Shown piece by piece: positions 10,586 through 19,023 of a stretch of DNA of 47,215 bases. The number at the start of each line of letters is the position of its first letter. Positions within the stretch are counted from its first letter, which is position 1. Origin of the DNA: Bacillus norwichensis (GTDB taxonomy: Bacteria > Bacillota > Bacilli > Bacillales > Bacillaceae_C); the NCBI RefSeq assembly GCF_014836955.1, contig NZ_JACSPV010000036.1, positions 1-47,215 on the forward strand, written 5' to 3'. Under the pieces are notes generated by a model. The model did not search any database. It was not told the DNA's origin and was given only the letters and a program-made list of their open reading frames with translations. The position numbers and the translations under genes are program-made.

Positions 10586-11434
10586 ATGAAAAAAGTCGCT
10601 GTAATACAGGATTTGTCATCTTTTGGTAAATGTTCATTAACAGCTGCCATTCCGGTTCTTTCGGTTATGGGCGTACAGGCATGTCCTTTACCGACGGCCA
10701 TTTTGTCCGCGCAAACTGATTATCCAAGTTTTTTCTATGAAGATTTAACATCTAAAATGCAATATTTCGAAGAAGAATGGAGCAAGCTTAATGTAACATT
10801 TGACGGAATCTATACCGGTTTCGTTACCGGGAGAGAGCAAATAGATAATATTTTTCGCTTTTTAGATAAATTTTATAAAAAAGACACGCTTTTACTTGTT
10901 GATCCCATAATGGGAGATAGGGGCGAAGCATATAAGCTTTATACAGATGAAATGCTGGTACGAATGAGAGAGCTCGTAAAGCTTGCGGATGTAATTACGC
11001 CAAATGTTACGGAGTGCTGTCTGTTAACAGGGTTATCCTATGAAAAACTACATAATTATGCAAATGAAAAGGACTTTCTGAAAGCCCTAGAAGAAGTTGG
11101 TACTATTATGCAACAAGAAACAGGTGCTCAGGTAATCATCACTGGTGTGAATCCACCTTCAGCAGATACAAACAACCAGTTTATTGGAAATATGTATTTG
11201 ACTGGAGATGAAACCTTTTATAGAGCTATGCCTTATAATGGTAAAAGTTATTCTGGTACCGGTGACTTATTTGCATCTGTAATCATGGGAAGCATGATGC
11301 GTGGAGAGGATCTTAAAAAGTCTATCCAACTTGCAGAAGAGTTTTTGTCAGCAGCAATCAAAGATACTTGTTTGGAGGAAACTCAAGAAGTGGAAGGAAT
11401 TAACTTTGAAAAATATTTGAGAATATTATTATAG
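10586..11434 (+). CDS. Pyridoxamine/pyridoxal kinase (PfkB-type fold)
   Basis: A 282-residue ribokinase-like kinase that phosphorylates B6 vitamers with ATP. Marks are the N-terminal VIQDLSSFGKCSLTAAIPVL, SVMGVQACPLPTAILSAQT, the phosphate-binding VDPIMGDRGEAY, ITPNVTE, and the catalytic SYSGTGDLFAS with the base Asp. This order is that of the PdxY/PdxK group rather than the ThiD-like bacillary PdxK. The start is ATG 10586 with GGAGG at 10576-10580. It is a single-gene transcript with its own terminator. Confidence 0.9.
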   Translation: MKKVAVIQDLSSFGKCSLTAAIPVLSVMGVQACPLPTAILSAQTDYPSFFYEDLTSKMQYFEEEWSKLNVTFDGIYTGFVTGREQIDNIFRFLDKFYKKDTLLLVDPIMGDRGEAYKLYTDEMLVRMRELVKLADVITPNVTECCLLTGLSYEKLHNYANEKDFLKALEEVGTIMQQETGAQVIITGVNPPSADTNNQFIGNMYLTGDETFYRAMPYNGKSYSGTGDLFASVIMGSMMRGEDLKKSIQLAEEFLSAAIKDTCLEETQEVEGINFEKYLRILL

Positions 11435-11492
11435 AATGTAAATGATAAAAGGTTGAAACCGAGCATTCTTGAGTCCTAACAGCATCCATCTG

Positions 11493-11538
11493 AGACCCCT
11501 TATCGTGAAATACGCTTTTACGGTTAAGGGGTCTTTTG
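11493..11538 (+). terminator. Terminator after the pyridoxamine kinase gene
   Basis: AGACCCCTTA (11493-11502) pairs with TAAGGGGTCT (11525-11534) and is followed by a T run. It is strong. Confidence 0.92.
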
Positions 11539-11647
11539 ATTTTGGGACATTGTCTTAGTCTTGGTATTCTATTCTTTCCCTCGTGCAAATTTCTTACGAG
11601 GTTTACGTAATTAGAGACTAATCATAATTAAAAACAGAGGTGATGGA

Positions 11648-12094
11648 ATGGAATACTGGGATTTAGTTGGGAATCCTGCTGGGGAAACGTATCGACAGTT
11701 GATAAAAGTGCTCTGTGATTATTCGGATAAATTCTATTTTGTTACAAGAAAAGAATTGAAATATAATCCAGATATACTGGCTCAATTTAAGCCTTATGCC
11801 CTTGAGACGTATAGAACAAAAAAATGGGCGAATACAATAACGAAGGGGCCGGCAGCAACAGTTTATATTATCGAAGCAAATCAAGATACATGTAGACTGT
11901 TGCAACAAACTGCAAGCACACTTTATGATTGGGTTGCACCAGATTTACCAGAGGACTTAACCTTTTTGAAAAATAATTTTGCTTGGTTCACATGTACATC
12001 ACATGAGGAATTTGGTGGTTTTTCCATTCGTTCAGAATTCTATAGGAAATTACTTGATCAAGTTCCTGGATTGGAAATTGAAAAGGTAAAATGA
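11648..12094 (+). CDS. Hypothetical protein, 148 residues
   Basis: A soluble protein with no signal peptide or membrane segment. I do not recognise the family. It begins MEYWDLVGNPAGETYRQL, has many aromatic residues, and contains WVAPDLPEDLTFLKNNFAWF and a C-terminal GFSIRSEFYRKLLDQVPGLE. A GAGGTGATGGA site precedes the ATG. The acidic, aromatic-rich make-up resembles small stress or immunity-type proteins, but that is only an impression. It stands alone between the kinase terminator and a degraded repeat A copy. Confidence 0.75.
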   Translation: MEYWDLVGNPAGETYRQLIKVLCDYSDKFYFVTRKELKYNPDILAQFKPYALETYRTKKWANTITKGPAATVYIIEANQDTCRLLQQTASTLYDWVAPDLPEDLTFLKNNFAWFTCTSHEEFGGFSIRSEFYRKLLDQVPGLEIEKVK

Positions 12095-12140
12095 TTCAGG
12101 AAATCGAAGTAAGACTTCCTACATGGAGAATAAAGAAAGG

Positions 12141-12266
12141 ATGACATATTCTATTTCGTTATGGTGGAGGGGAAGAGTGAACTGATAAAGAACAGTTCAT
12201 CGTCTTACAGATTTTCAAAGAAAATGTATCTAGCGATACAATCAAATACACCAAGGCGAATTTGAT
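12141..12266 (+). repeat. Repeat A copy 9, heavily decayed
   Basis: The 3' part is still recognisable: TTACAGATTTTCAAAGAAAA then TGTATCTAGCGA and CAAATACACCAAGGCGAATT then TGAT, against the family TGCCACAGATTTTTAGAGGAA, TGTATCGAGCGG and CAAATACGCCAAGGCGCATT then TGAT. The 5' part fits only loosely (ATATTCTATTTCGTTATGGT). No gene lies here. Confidence 0.6.
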
Positions 12267-12340
12267 TGCACCGCTAATGAATTTAAATGTCCAACTTGAA
12301 CACTCTGTAAATAGATTTTATTTATGGGTATGGCGATTTC

Positions 12341-13216
12341 TCAGACCTCAGGATTTATTCTGACACTGATGGTTTCCATAAATTCACGGAATGCAGCTGT
12401 TTTTACGATATCTTTATGGTTGATAAATTTTGTAGAAATCATACCGTATTCTTTTGGCAGTGCGAACTGTTTGATATTCTCACTTTGCTGGAATCGATCT
12501 GCTACTGTTTTGGTTATCAGCGCTATACCTAATCCGGCTTTAACACAACCAATCACGCCATCCAAAGTGTTCAGTTCCATGAATTTTGTTGGTATAATCC
12601 CTTCTGATTTCAGCCACTTCTCAAAAATGTCTCTATAAAAACACCCAGACTTAAATACAATAATGATTTGATTCTTAAGTTGGCTAAAATCTAGATCGGA
12701 AAGGATATTTTTTTTTGAGATCAGAACTAGTTCTTCCTCAAAAACCTCCATTTCCTCCAATTCTGGATGATTGACTTCACCCGCAACAAAGGCTCCATCA
12801 ATTTCACGATTCAAAGATGATTTTATCAGTTCTTCTGTAGTTCCGGTTCGGAGGGCTAACTCCACTTCAGGATATTGCTCATGATAAACGGATAAAATAT
12901 TGGGTAAACGACTTGCAGCGGTCGTTTCCATTGCCCCTATTGACAGTGTGCCAGAAGGATCGGAGCTTTTTAACTTTTTTTCAACTTCGTCCATTAGCCG
13001 GAGAACTTGCTCTGTATAGGACAAAAGGATTTTTCCTGGAGAAGTAAGTGTTACCCCATGCTTATGGCGATAAAATAACTTTGTTCCATATTTTTGTTCG
13101 ATTCGTTTCATTTTTGCCGTTACATTTGATTGGACAAAGTTTAGGTTATTAGCAGTTTTTGTGATGTTACCTTCTTTTGCTACTTCTTTAAAAACACGCA
13201 GGTCTTCGATATTCAT
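12341..13216 (-). CDS. LysR-family regulator, divergent from nitronate monooxygenase
   Basis: A 291-residue LysR regulator. The winged helix-turn-helix is at about 1-60 (MNIEDLRVFKEVAKEGNITK, then AANNLNFVQSNVTAKMKRIE). The effector-binding domain follows from about 90, beginning GTLSIGAMETTAASRLPNIL, and holds a C-terminal CVKAGLGIALITK. It resembles YwqM/CzcR/YybE-type Bacillus LysR proteins. A GGAGG sits just before the ATG. It is divergent from the genes at 13358-15792, the usual LysR target layout. Confidence 0.92.
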   Translation of the reverse strand: MNIEDLRVFKEVAKEGNITKTANNLNFVQSNVTAKMKRIEQKYGTKLFYRHKHGVTLTSPGKILLSYTEQVLRLMDEVEKKLKSSDPSGTLSIGAMETTAASRLPNILSVYHEQYPEVELALRTGTTEELIKSSLNREIDGAFVAGEVNHPELEEMEVFEEELVLISKKNILSDLDFSQLKNQIIIVFKSGCFYRDIFEKWLKSEGIIPTKFMELNTLDGVIGCVKAGLGIALITKTVADRFQQSENIKQFALPKEYGMISTKFINHKDIVKTAAFREFMETISVRINPEV

Positions 13217-13264
13217 GAGTTACCTCCCAACATCATCTAACCATCATTTTTTTTGATAGTAAAC

Positions 13265-13297
13265 GATAAAAAACATCATTTTACTTAATGTTTTATC
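13265..13297. promoter_or_regulatory. Candidate LysR operator between divergent genes
   Basis: GATAAAAAACAT (13265-13276) and ATGTTTTATC (13288-13297) form an inverted repeat with one bulged A. It includes a T-N11-A-like spacing and lies between the lysR start and the monooxygenase start. Confidence 0.55.
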
Positions 13298-13357
13298 ATG
13301 ATTATAGTAGAGAGTAAAGGATTTGAAAAATTAAAACAGAAAGTGAGGAAATATGAA

Positions 13358-14443
13358 ATGTGGCATGAAAATAAAGTTACCCAAAACCTGAATATAAAAT
13401 ATCCGATTATACAAGCCGGGATGGCTGGCGGCATCACAACACCAGAACTTGTCGCTGCTGTTTCAAATGCCGGTGGACTTGGAACCCTAGGTGCCGGTTA
13501 TATGACCCCTGAGCAATTGCGATCGAGCGTTCTGAAGGTTAAACAACTTACGAATAAACCCTTTGGCGTAAATCTATTTATTCCTGAAATCCAGGATATA
13601 TCTGAAGAAGAAATTGAAAAAGCGAATGAGTGGCTCCTGCCTTTTCGAGAACAATTAAACATATCAGAAATCCCGAAAGTGAAAAAAACAACTGAATCCA
13701 TTTTTGAAAAACAAATAGAAATCATTATGGAGGTACAGGTTCCTGTATGTAGTTTTACTTTTGGAATTCCATCAAAAGAAACAGTTCAGCAATTAAAAAA
13801 GAGAAAAATTGTGATGATTGGAACCGCAACGACCGTAAAAGAAGCGATCGCCAATGAAGAAAATGGTATGGATATGGTGGTTGTACAAGGAAGTGAGGCC
13901 GGTGGGCATCGCGGAACTTTTATGGGCTCTTTTGAGGACGCTATGATTGGAACGATGGCACTTGTCCCACAAACTGTAGATCATGTTGAGATTCCAGTGA
14001 TAGCTGCAGGTGGAATCATGGATGGCAGAGGTGTTTTGGCAGCTCTAGTATTAGGGGCACAAGCTGTCCAAATGGGAACAGCCTTTGTCACTAGTCTGGA
14101 AAGCGGAGTAACAAAATCGTATAAAGAAGCGATCTTGAACAGCAATGAGGAGCAAACGGTTGTGACCTCTACATTTAGTGGAAAACCAGCAAGGGGCATT
14201 CGAAATGAATTCATTATGAAAATGATGAAATATGAAAAGAAACTTCCAAAATACCCCATTCAAAATACATTAACAACATCGATTCGACGTGAGGCAGCCA
14301 AACAAAACCGGACTGAATGGATGTCCCTTTGGTGTGGTCAAAATTCACGTTCAACCCAATATCAATCAGCAAGTGAAACGATTTCAGATATTCTTTCTCA
14401 AGTGGATGAAATGGTGAAAAATAAAAGAGCAATGTGGTTGTGA
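13358..14443 (+). CDS. Nitronate monooxygenase / FabK-like flavoprotein
   Basis: A 361-residue FMN TIM-barrel of the 2-nitropropane dioxygenase family. Marks are the N-terminal IIQAGMAGGITTPELVAAVS then NAGGLGTLGAG, GIPSKETV, VVQGSEAGGHRG with the catalytic His of nitronate monooxygenases, IPVIAAGGIMDGRG, and AVQMGTAFV. It oxidises alkyl nitronates; FabK-type enoyl-ACP reduction is the alternative but lacks context. The start is ATG 13358 with AGTGAGG upstream; earlier in-frame codons have no site. It overlaps the broken MFS gene by one base, so the LysR-controlled unit was probably monooxygenase plus transporter. Confidence 0.88.
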   Translation: MWHENKVTQNLNIKYPIIQAGMAGGITTPELVAAVSNAGGLGTLGAGYMTPEQLRSSVLKVKQLTNKPFGVNLFIPEIQDISEEEIEKANEWLLPFREQLNISEIPKVKKTTESIFEKQIEIIMEVQVPVCSFTFGIPSKETVQQLKKRKIVMIGTATTVKEAIANEENGMDMVVVQGSEAGGHRGTFMGSFEDAMIGTMALVPQTVDHVEIPVIAAGGIMDGRGVLAALVLGAQAVQMGTAFVTSLESGVTKSYKEAILNSNEEQTVVTSTFSGKPARGIRNEFIMKMMKYEKKLPKYPIQNTLTTSIRREAAKQNRTEWMSLWCGQNSRSTQYQSASETISDILSQVDEMVKNKRAMWL

Positions 14444-15792
14444 TGGGACCTATTTTCGTTTTGCTAGCCGGGATCACGTCTTTAATGATTTTCAATGGGG
14501 ATTGGAAGGTTTGCATACACTCCGCTTCTTCCATTCATGCAAAATGATGTCCATTTTTCTCACTCAACGGCTGGATACTTGGCTTCTTTTAATTATGTCG
14601 GTTATCTTTTGGGAGCATTAATGCCTGGATTTTTTAGCTGGAATAAAGGAGTAGCCAAGCGTTTAACTTCATTCAGCAGAAGTCTCCCACTTCTGTAAGT
14701 AGTGAGATGAATGCATATTGGTATTCCATTCAGTGTAGGTTCAACCCCCCGGCTGAATAAAGTTAAAGCCTCCGGCAGATGCCATAGATTTTATCGAGCT
14801 GAGCTCGATAAAATCTGGGCGCAAATACGCCAAGGCGCATTTGATAAATATATCTGATCATCAATATAATCACGACTATATTGATGGGGATGACAACAAA
14901 CGTAGCAATTTGGCTGATTTTAAGGCTTGTTTCTGGTTTCAGCAGCGGTATTGTATTTGTTTTATCTTCAAGTATTGTTCTGGAATCGCTCAAGGCAGCC
15001 AAACGACCCCATTGGTCGGGAATTTTTTATGGCGGTGTAGGGTTGGGGATATTTTTGTGTGGTCTTGTCATACCGGTCTTTAATCGTACTTTAGGCTGGA
15101 AGGGTTCATGGATTTGCTTGGGAATCATTTCTGCTTTGGTCAGTATTGTTTCGTTTCTCTGGACAAAGGACACTGAGTTGAACAAACAATTCGTGCGTCC
15201 CAAGAAGCCTGCGAGTAATCATAAAGGCCAGAAAGAACCTATTTTCAAATGGTTACTTTTCTCATACGGATGTGAAGGTATTGGTTATATCATTACTGGT
15301 ACGTTTATTGTAGCTATTGTACAGGGAATCCCGCAGTTAAAGGATTATGCTTCTTTAAGTTGGGCTTTTGTAGGATTAGCAGCTATTCCGTCCTGTTTGA
15401 TTTGGGCTTTAATTGCCAAAAAATACGGTCATATTATTACTTTGTATGTTGCTTATATTATCCAGATCATTGGAGTCATTTTACCAGTTTTCACTCAAAG
15501 TGCCATTGGTGTTTTTCTAGGGGCTTTCTTATTTGGAGGAACCTTTATGGGGATTACAACATTGATTGTTTCCAAGGGACAAAGCTTATCCTTTCAAAAT
15601 ACGAATAAATCGATCGGTTATTTAACAGCTGCTTTTGGGGCCGGTCAAATTATAGGACCTGTTGTAGCAGGGGTTTTGACATCCCACTCAAACACCTATA
15701 ATGAGGCCTTAATTTTTGCTTCTGCTATTCTGGTGCTAGGCTTAATCTTTCTATTTATAGGAGATTTGAATCAAAAAATAGTAGTTTCTTAG
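14443..15792 (+). pseudogene. Broken MFS transporter (YbfB-like), frameshifted and interrupted by repeat A2
   Basis: Three pieces make one major-facilitator transporter. (1) ATG 14443 encodes MGPIFVLLAGITSLMI. A T-run TTTT at 14489-14492 shifts the frame; removing one T gives LMISMGIGRFAYTPLLP, a motif common to YbfB/CynX-like permeases. (2) The next frame reads to GVAKR at 14662. (3) Repeat A2 follows, and the transporter resumes at about 14848 ([18 protein letters not shown]) and ends normally at 15792. Joining 14662 to 14848 restores the reading frame. The rest holds about eight membrane spans. It overlaps the monooxygenase stop, so it was the second gene of that operon. The homopolymer shift could be a base-call error; the insertion could not. 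Confidence 0.88.
14663..14847 (+). repeat. Repeat A copy 2, inserted inside the MFS gene
   Basis: A full-length copy of about 184 bp: TTTAACTTCATTCAGCAGAA, the CCCACTTCTGTAAG hairpin, ATTCCATTCAGTG, GGCAGATGCCATAG, the perfect hairpin TTTTATCGAGC/GCTCGATAAAA and the end GGCGCATTTGAT. Because both flanks code for one transporter, this copy proves insertion into pre-existing sequence. The exact ends are uncertain by a few bases. Confidence 0.92.
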
Positions 15793-15828
15793 CCGAGACT
15801 ATAAAGCAAGAAGACCGGTCATTTGTAG

Positions 15829-15981
15829 GTAGTTGAGGTAAGGATTATCATTTTTAATCTTTTTGGAGATGACAAGCTTTCAATAAAAGTTGGCAATATC
15901 TATCCCTTGAAGGATATTGACAAAGCTCATGCAGAAGTAGAGGGTAGAAATTCAGTTGGAAGGATTTTATTAAAACCTTAA
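15829..15981 (+). pseudogene. C-terminal remnant of a zinc-type/quinone oxidoreductase
   Basis: The frame ending at TAA 15979-15981 encodes NLFGDDKLSIKVGNIYPLKD, then IDKAHAEVEGRNSVGRILLK and a final P. This is the classic end of medium-chain dehydrogenase/quinone oxidoreductases (the A-H-x-x-x-E-x-R-x-x-x-G-K-I-x-L pattern). About 290 residues of the enzyme are missing upstream, and no start exists. Confidence 0.7.
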
Positions 15982-16095
15982 GAGGGTTTTGCGTATCTTT
16001 GAAGGGTTTGAGTAATAGCCAGTTGGGAGAGGCGAAGTGTTTTTTATAGCTATATAATGTGTGAAGTTTTATAAAAGGATGACGCAGAAGTTTGA

Positions 16096-16137
16096 TTGAT
16101 GGTGTTTACTTGCATTAAAGTAAGTAAACACCATCAA
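16096..16137. repeat. 16-bp perfect hairpin upstream of the MarR gene
   Basis: TTGATGGTGTTTACTT pairs with AAGTAAACACCATCAA around a ten-base loop. No T run follows on the + strand, so it is not a standard terminator there. It could be a bidirectional stop for remnants to its left, or a mobile-element end. Confidence 0.6.
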
Positions 16138-16158
16138 AGCAGGTACGTGAAGTAGAGG

Positions 16159-16206
16159 TTGACGTTAGACAAATCACTTGTTAATATATTAGATATCTAA
16201 CATATT
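16159..16206 (+). promoter_or_regulatory. Sigma-A promoter with MarR operator
   Basis: TTGACG (16159-16164), a 17-base spacer and TAATAT (16182-16187). A palindrome TTAGATATCTAA at 16189-16200, flanked by AATAT and ATATT, covers the start point. A similar TTAGGTTTCTAA lies at about 16676-16687 before the hydrolase gene, so the regulator may bind both sites. Confidence 0.8.
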
Positions 16207-16219
16207 GGCGGGTGATTTT

Positions 16220-16654
16220 TTGTCTTTGTATGAACAAGTTAAGCGAATTAATGAAGCTGAATATACGATTAACCGTTTGATATACAAACATTATAAGCAA
16301 TATTTAAATAGCGGAATTACAACACAACAAGCGGTTGTATTAGATATTGTATATTTAGCAAAACGCATTACGGTCGGCGACATCGCGATCGAAATGAATG
16401 TTAGCTCTAGCGCGGTCAGCCAATTAATAGCAAAGTTGGAGAGGAATCAATTTATCAAACGAGAAATTAACCCACAAAATCGCCGTGAAGTATTTATAAC
16501 GTTAGATGAAAAAGGAACGGAATATTTCTCCAAGCAAGATTATGTAGAACAGCAAGTCGCAGATAAAATTTACAGCAAGCTTTCTTCGAAAGAGATAGTC
16601 GAATTAGAACGCATTGTGAAAAAATTAAGGGAGATTGCGATGAAGGAATTATAA
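16220..16654 (+). CDS. MarR-family regulator next to a serine hydrolase
   Basis: About 144 residues with a MarR winged helix: ITVGDIAIEMNVSSSAVSQL, IAKLERNQFIKRE and the wing NPQNRREVFITLDEKG. The ribosome site is GGCGGGTGA at 16207-16215, so TTG 16220 (or TTG 16226) is the likely start; an upstream TTG at 16205 overlaps the site. It is the first gene of a two-gene operon with the beta-lactamase-fold protein and has its own palindromic operator. Confidence 0.86.
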   Translation: MSLYEQVKRINEAEYTINRLIYKHYKQYLNSGITTQQAVVLDIVYLAKRITVGDIAIEMNVSSSAVSQLIAKLERNQFIKREINPQNRREVFITLDEKGTEYFSKQDYVEQQVADKIYSKLSSKEIVELERIVKKLREIAMKEL

Positions 16655-16707
16655 AATTTCTTCATGTTCGATATGTTAGGTTTCTAATTTATTTAGGGAG
16701 GTAACAA

Positions 16708-17898
16708 ATGAAGGATATACTTAAAAATATTGATTTTAATGGCGCTGTGTATCATGTGAAAAATGGACAAACCAAGCAGTATTATCATGGTTTTCAAGAG
16801 ATCACAAAGCAGCATATTATTACAGAAAGTACACAGTTTAACTTAGCTTCGTTAAGTAAAATGTATACAGCGGTCATGACGTTCCAGCTAATTGAAAAAG
16901 GACAGCTACAGTTAGATGATAAAATAACAAATTGGTTTAATGTACCGAATTTTACAGAGGTGACAGTTGCACAATTACTTGTACACACGTCAGGAATTCC
17001 CGAGTATATTGGAGAAGAATGGAGTGTTGCCACATTTATCGAATTAGTATCGCCACAATTTGCACCCAATGAGCAATGGTCATATAGTAATACAAATTAT
17101 GTTTTGCTTGCAAAAATTATTGAGAAGGTGAGTGGATTATCATATGAAGCATATTTACAAAAATATATTGCAAGACCATTAAACCTCACTCACACGACAA
17201 CACAACCTATAAAGGAATGCGCAGCGCAAGGTCAAACATATGATTATGAGAAGAAACGATATTTAAAGGCGATTGATGACCCATATTTCCACGAAAGTGA
17301 AAAAAATAATGATGAATATGGGGACGGTGGTATTTATGCAACAGTGGCAGAGGTAGCAAAGTTTTTAATAGCATTTTGGCAAGGGCGGTACATTAGCAAA
17401 GAACTTGTACAATCTATAGTAACGCCAACAACAGCTGCTGAAAATTATAGTTATGGTTTTATCATTCAAAATGAATGGATTGGTCATACAGGTGGATGGC
17501 TTGGATGTTCGACACAAGCCTTTATCAATATATATACAGAGGAAGTGGTTGTGTTAGCAACGAATCAAGAAGTGTTTCCGCTATATGAACAAGAAATTAT
17601 GTATTGTTTAATGGGAAAACAAAATACTGTAGAAGCTCCAAAACATTTAGTTATTTTACCCCTTACTAATAAAGAGGATATTACAGGCCGATATGAATTA
17701 GCCGATGGCCTTGACACAAGATTTTCGATTGAAAAGGATGTACATTTGTTGATTTCCTTTGAACACCAGTTGTCTGTGCCACTATTCAAAATAGATGAGT
17801 CATATTATTGGGTACGTAATACGATGAGTTATGTGGATGTTGCGAATCATTTATTTATCGATGAAGGTGTTGAGGTTCCTTATCAAAAAGTCGATTGA
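16708..17898 (+). CDS. Beta-lactamase-fold serine hydrolase
   Basis: A 396-residue protein of the class C beta-lactamase / D-Ala-D-Ala carboxypeptidase / EstB group. The active-site SLSK (S-x-x-K) is near residue 48, YSNTNY (Y-x-N) near 128, and HTGG (the K/H-T-G element) near 258. A C-terminal lipocalin-like extension (ITGRYELADG) follows. There is no signal peptide or lipobox, so it appears cytoplasmic; this argues against classical beta-lactam resistance and for an esterase or peptidase role. GGGAGG precedes the ATG. It lies 53 bases after the MarR gene and has a possible second operator in that gap. Confidence 0.88.
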   Translation: MKDILKNIDFNGAVYHVKNGQTKQYYHGFQEITKQHIITESTQFNLASLSKMYTAVMTFQLIEKGQLQLDDKITNWFNVPNFTEVTVAQLLVHTSGIPEYIGEEWSVATFIELVSPQFAPNEQWSYSNTNYVLLAKIIEKVSGLSYEAYLQKYIARPLNLTHTTTQPIKECAAQGQTYDYEKKRYLKAIDDPYFHESEKNNDEYGDGGIYATVAEVAKFLIAFWQGRYISKELVQSIVTPTTAAENYSYGFIIQNEWIGHTGGWLGCSTQAFINIYTEEVVVLATNQEVFPLYEQEIMYCLMGKQNTVEAPKHLVILPLTNKEDITGRYELADGLDTRFSIEKDVHLLISFEHQLSVPLFKIDESYYWVRNTMSYVDVANHLFIDEGVEVPYQKVD

Positions 17899-17978
17899 TA
17901 TAGTAGGAAAGTTATACTTTTATGAAATAAGCATAAAAGAGCATACGCAAGAGACTTTAATCAATTTCAATAAGGATA

Positions 17979-18174
17979 TTTTAACTTCATTCAGCAGAAG
18001 TCTACCACTTCTGTAAGTGGTGAGATGAACGCATATTGGTATTCCATTCAGTGGGGGTTTAAACCCCCACTGAATAAAGTTAAAGCCTCCGGCGAATGCC
18101 ACAGATTTTTAGAGGAAATGTATCGAGCGGAGCTCGATGAAATCTGGGCGCGAATAAGCCAAGGCGCATTTGAT
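17979..18174 (+). repeat. Repeat A copy 3, best-preserved copy
   Basis: 196 bp: TTTTAACTTCATTCAGCAGA, CCACTTCTGTAAGTGGTGAG, then a perfect 30-base palindrome with arms ATTCAGTGGGGGTTT / AAACCCCCACTGAAT (about 18045-18074), AAGTTAAAGCCTCCGGCGAA, TGCCACAG, TCGAGCGGAGCTCGA, and the end GGCGCATTTGAT. It ends 17 bases before the nucleotidyltransferase start. Confidence 0.95.
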
Positions 18175-18191
18175 TAAATAGGAGTTGTTTT

Positions 18192-19013
18192 ATGGATTCA
18201 AGAGTTCCCATCCCAGTTCAAAATATTTTAAGGGATTATATTGCGTTATTTAATGAACGAATTCCTAATACGCTTGAAGGATTATATTTACACGGTTCAA
18301 TTGCTCTTAATGCTTATATTAATGGCTCTAGTGATATTGATTTCATTGCGATTGTTAACCGCCAATTAACTGAAGCAGAGATAAAAGCATTATCTAACTC
18401 TCATCGAGAGTTAAAAAATAAATATAAAAAAATAGGAATGGACGGGTGCTATCTTCTTTGGAAAGACATAGGTAAGAAAGCGACTGAAACAAAAAAATGT
18501 TTATATGTAAATGAAGGAAAAGTACGTTGGAGTAATCATGAGATTAACCCGATTACTTGGTGGATTCTGAAAAACAAAGGAATAGGTATTATTGGTCCCA
18601 ATATTACCTCATTCCATTTTGATGTTGATGAGAGTGATCTGGCTAATTATGTACTAACCAATATGAATACCTATTGGTTCAATCGAATGAATACTTTAAA
18701 AAAATTCAAAAGAATAGCATCTCTATTACCAAATAAATTTTTAGATCAGGAATTACAGTGGTCCATTACCGGGATGTTACGCCAATTCTATACGCTAAGA
18801 GAACATGAAATCATTTCAAAAGTAGAAGCAGGTAAATATGCAATCAATCATATGCCAGAAAGGTGGCATAACATCATTAATGACGTAATTAGCATTTCAG
18901 AAGGGTTAGATATACGTTACTATAATTCCAAGAAACACAGGATTAATGACACTATACAATGTATGAACTACATACTTAATTATTGTAATAAGATGTATAA
19001 AAATCAGAACTAA
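18192..19013 (+). CDS. Aminoglycoside nucleotidyltransferase-like protein (AadA/ANT(9)-type)
   Basis: A 273-residue protein. The N-terminal nucleotidyltransferase domain has LYLHGSIALNAYINGSSDID, the G-S...D-x-D metal-binding signature, near residues 35-57. The C-terminal helical domain is of the DUF4111 type found in AadA proteins. Such enzymes adenylylate streptomycin/spectinomycin-class drugs, but chromosomal homologues often have unknown substrates, so resistance is not shown. AGGAG precedes the ATG. The gene is tightly flanked by repeats A3 and A4, with 17 and 10 bases between, as a separate cassette-like unit. Confidence 0.85.
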   Translation: MDSRVPIPVQNILRDYIALFNERIPNTLEGLYLHGSIALNAYINGSSDIDFIAIVNRQLTEAEIKALSNSHRELKNKYKKIGMDGCYLLWKDIGKKATETKKCLYVNEGKVRWSNHEINPITWWILKNKGIGIIGPNITSFHFDVDESDLANYVLTNMNTYWFNRMNTLKKFKRIASLLPNKFLDQELQWSITGMLRQFYTLREHEIISKVEAGKYAINHMPERWHNIINDVISISEGLDIRYYNSKKHRINDTIQCMNYILNYCNKMYKNQN

Positions 19014-19023
19014 AAAAGAGCAA

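Noticed and set aside
16708-17898. Classical beta-lactamase resistance gene
   Set aside because: The S-x-x-K fold is present, but the protein has no signal peptide or lipobox, so action on cell-wall drugs is unlikely.
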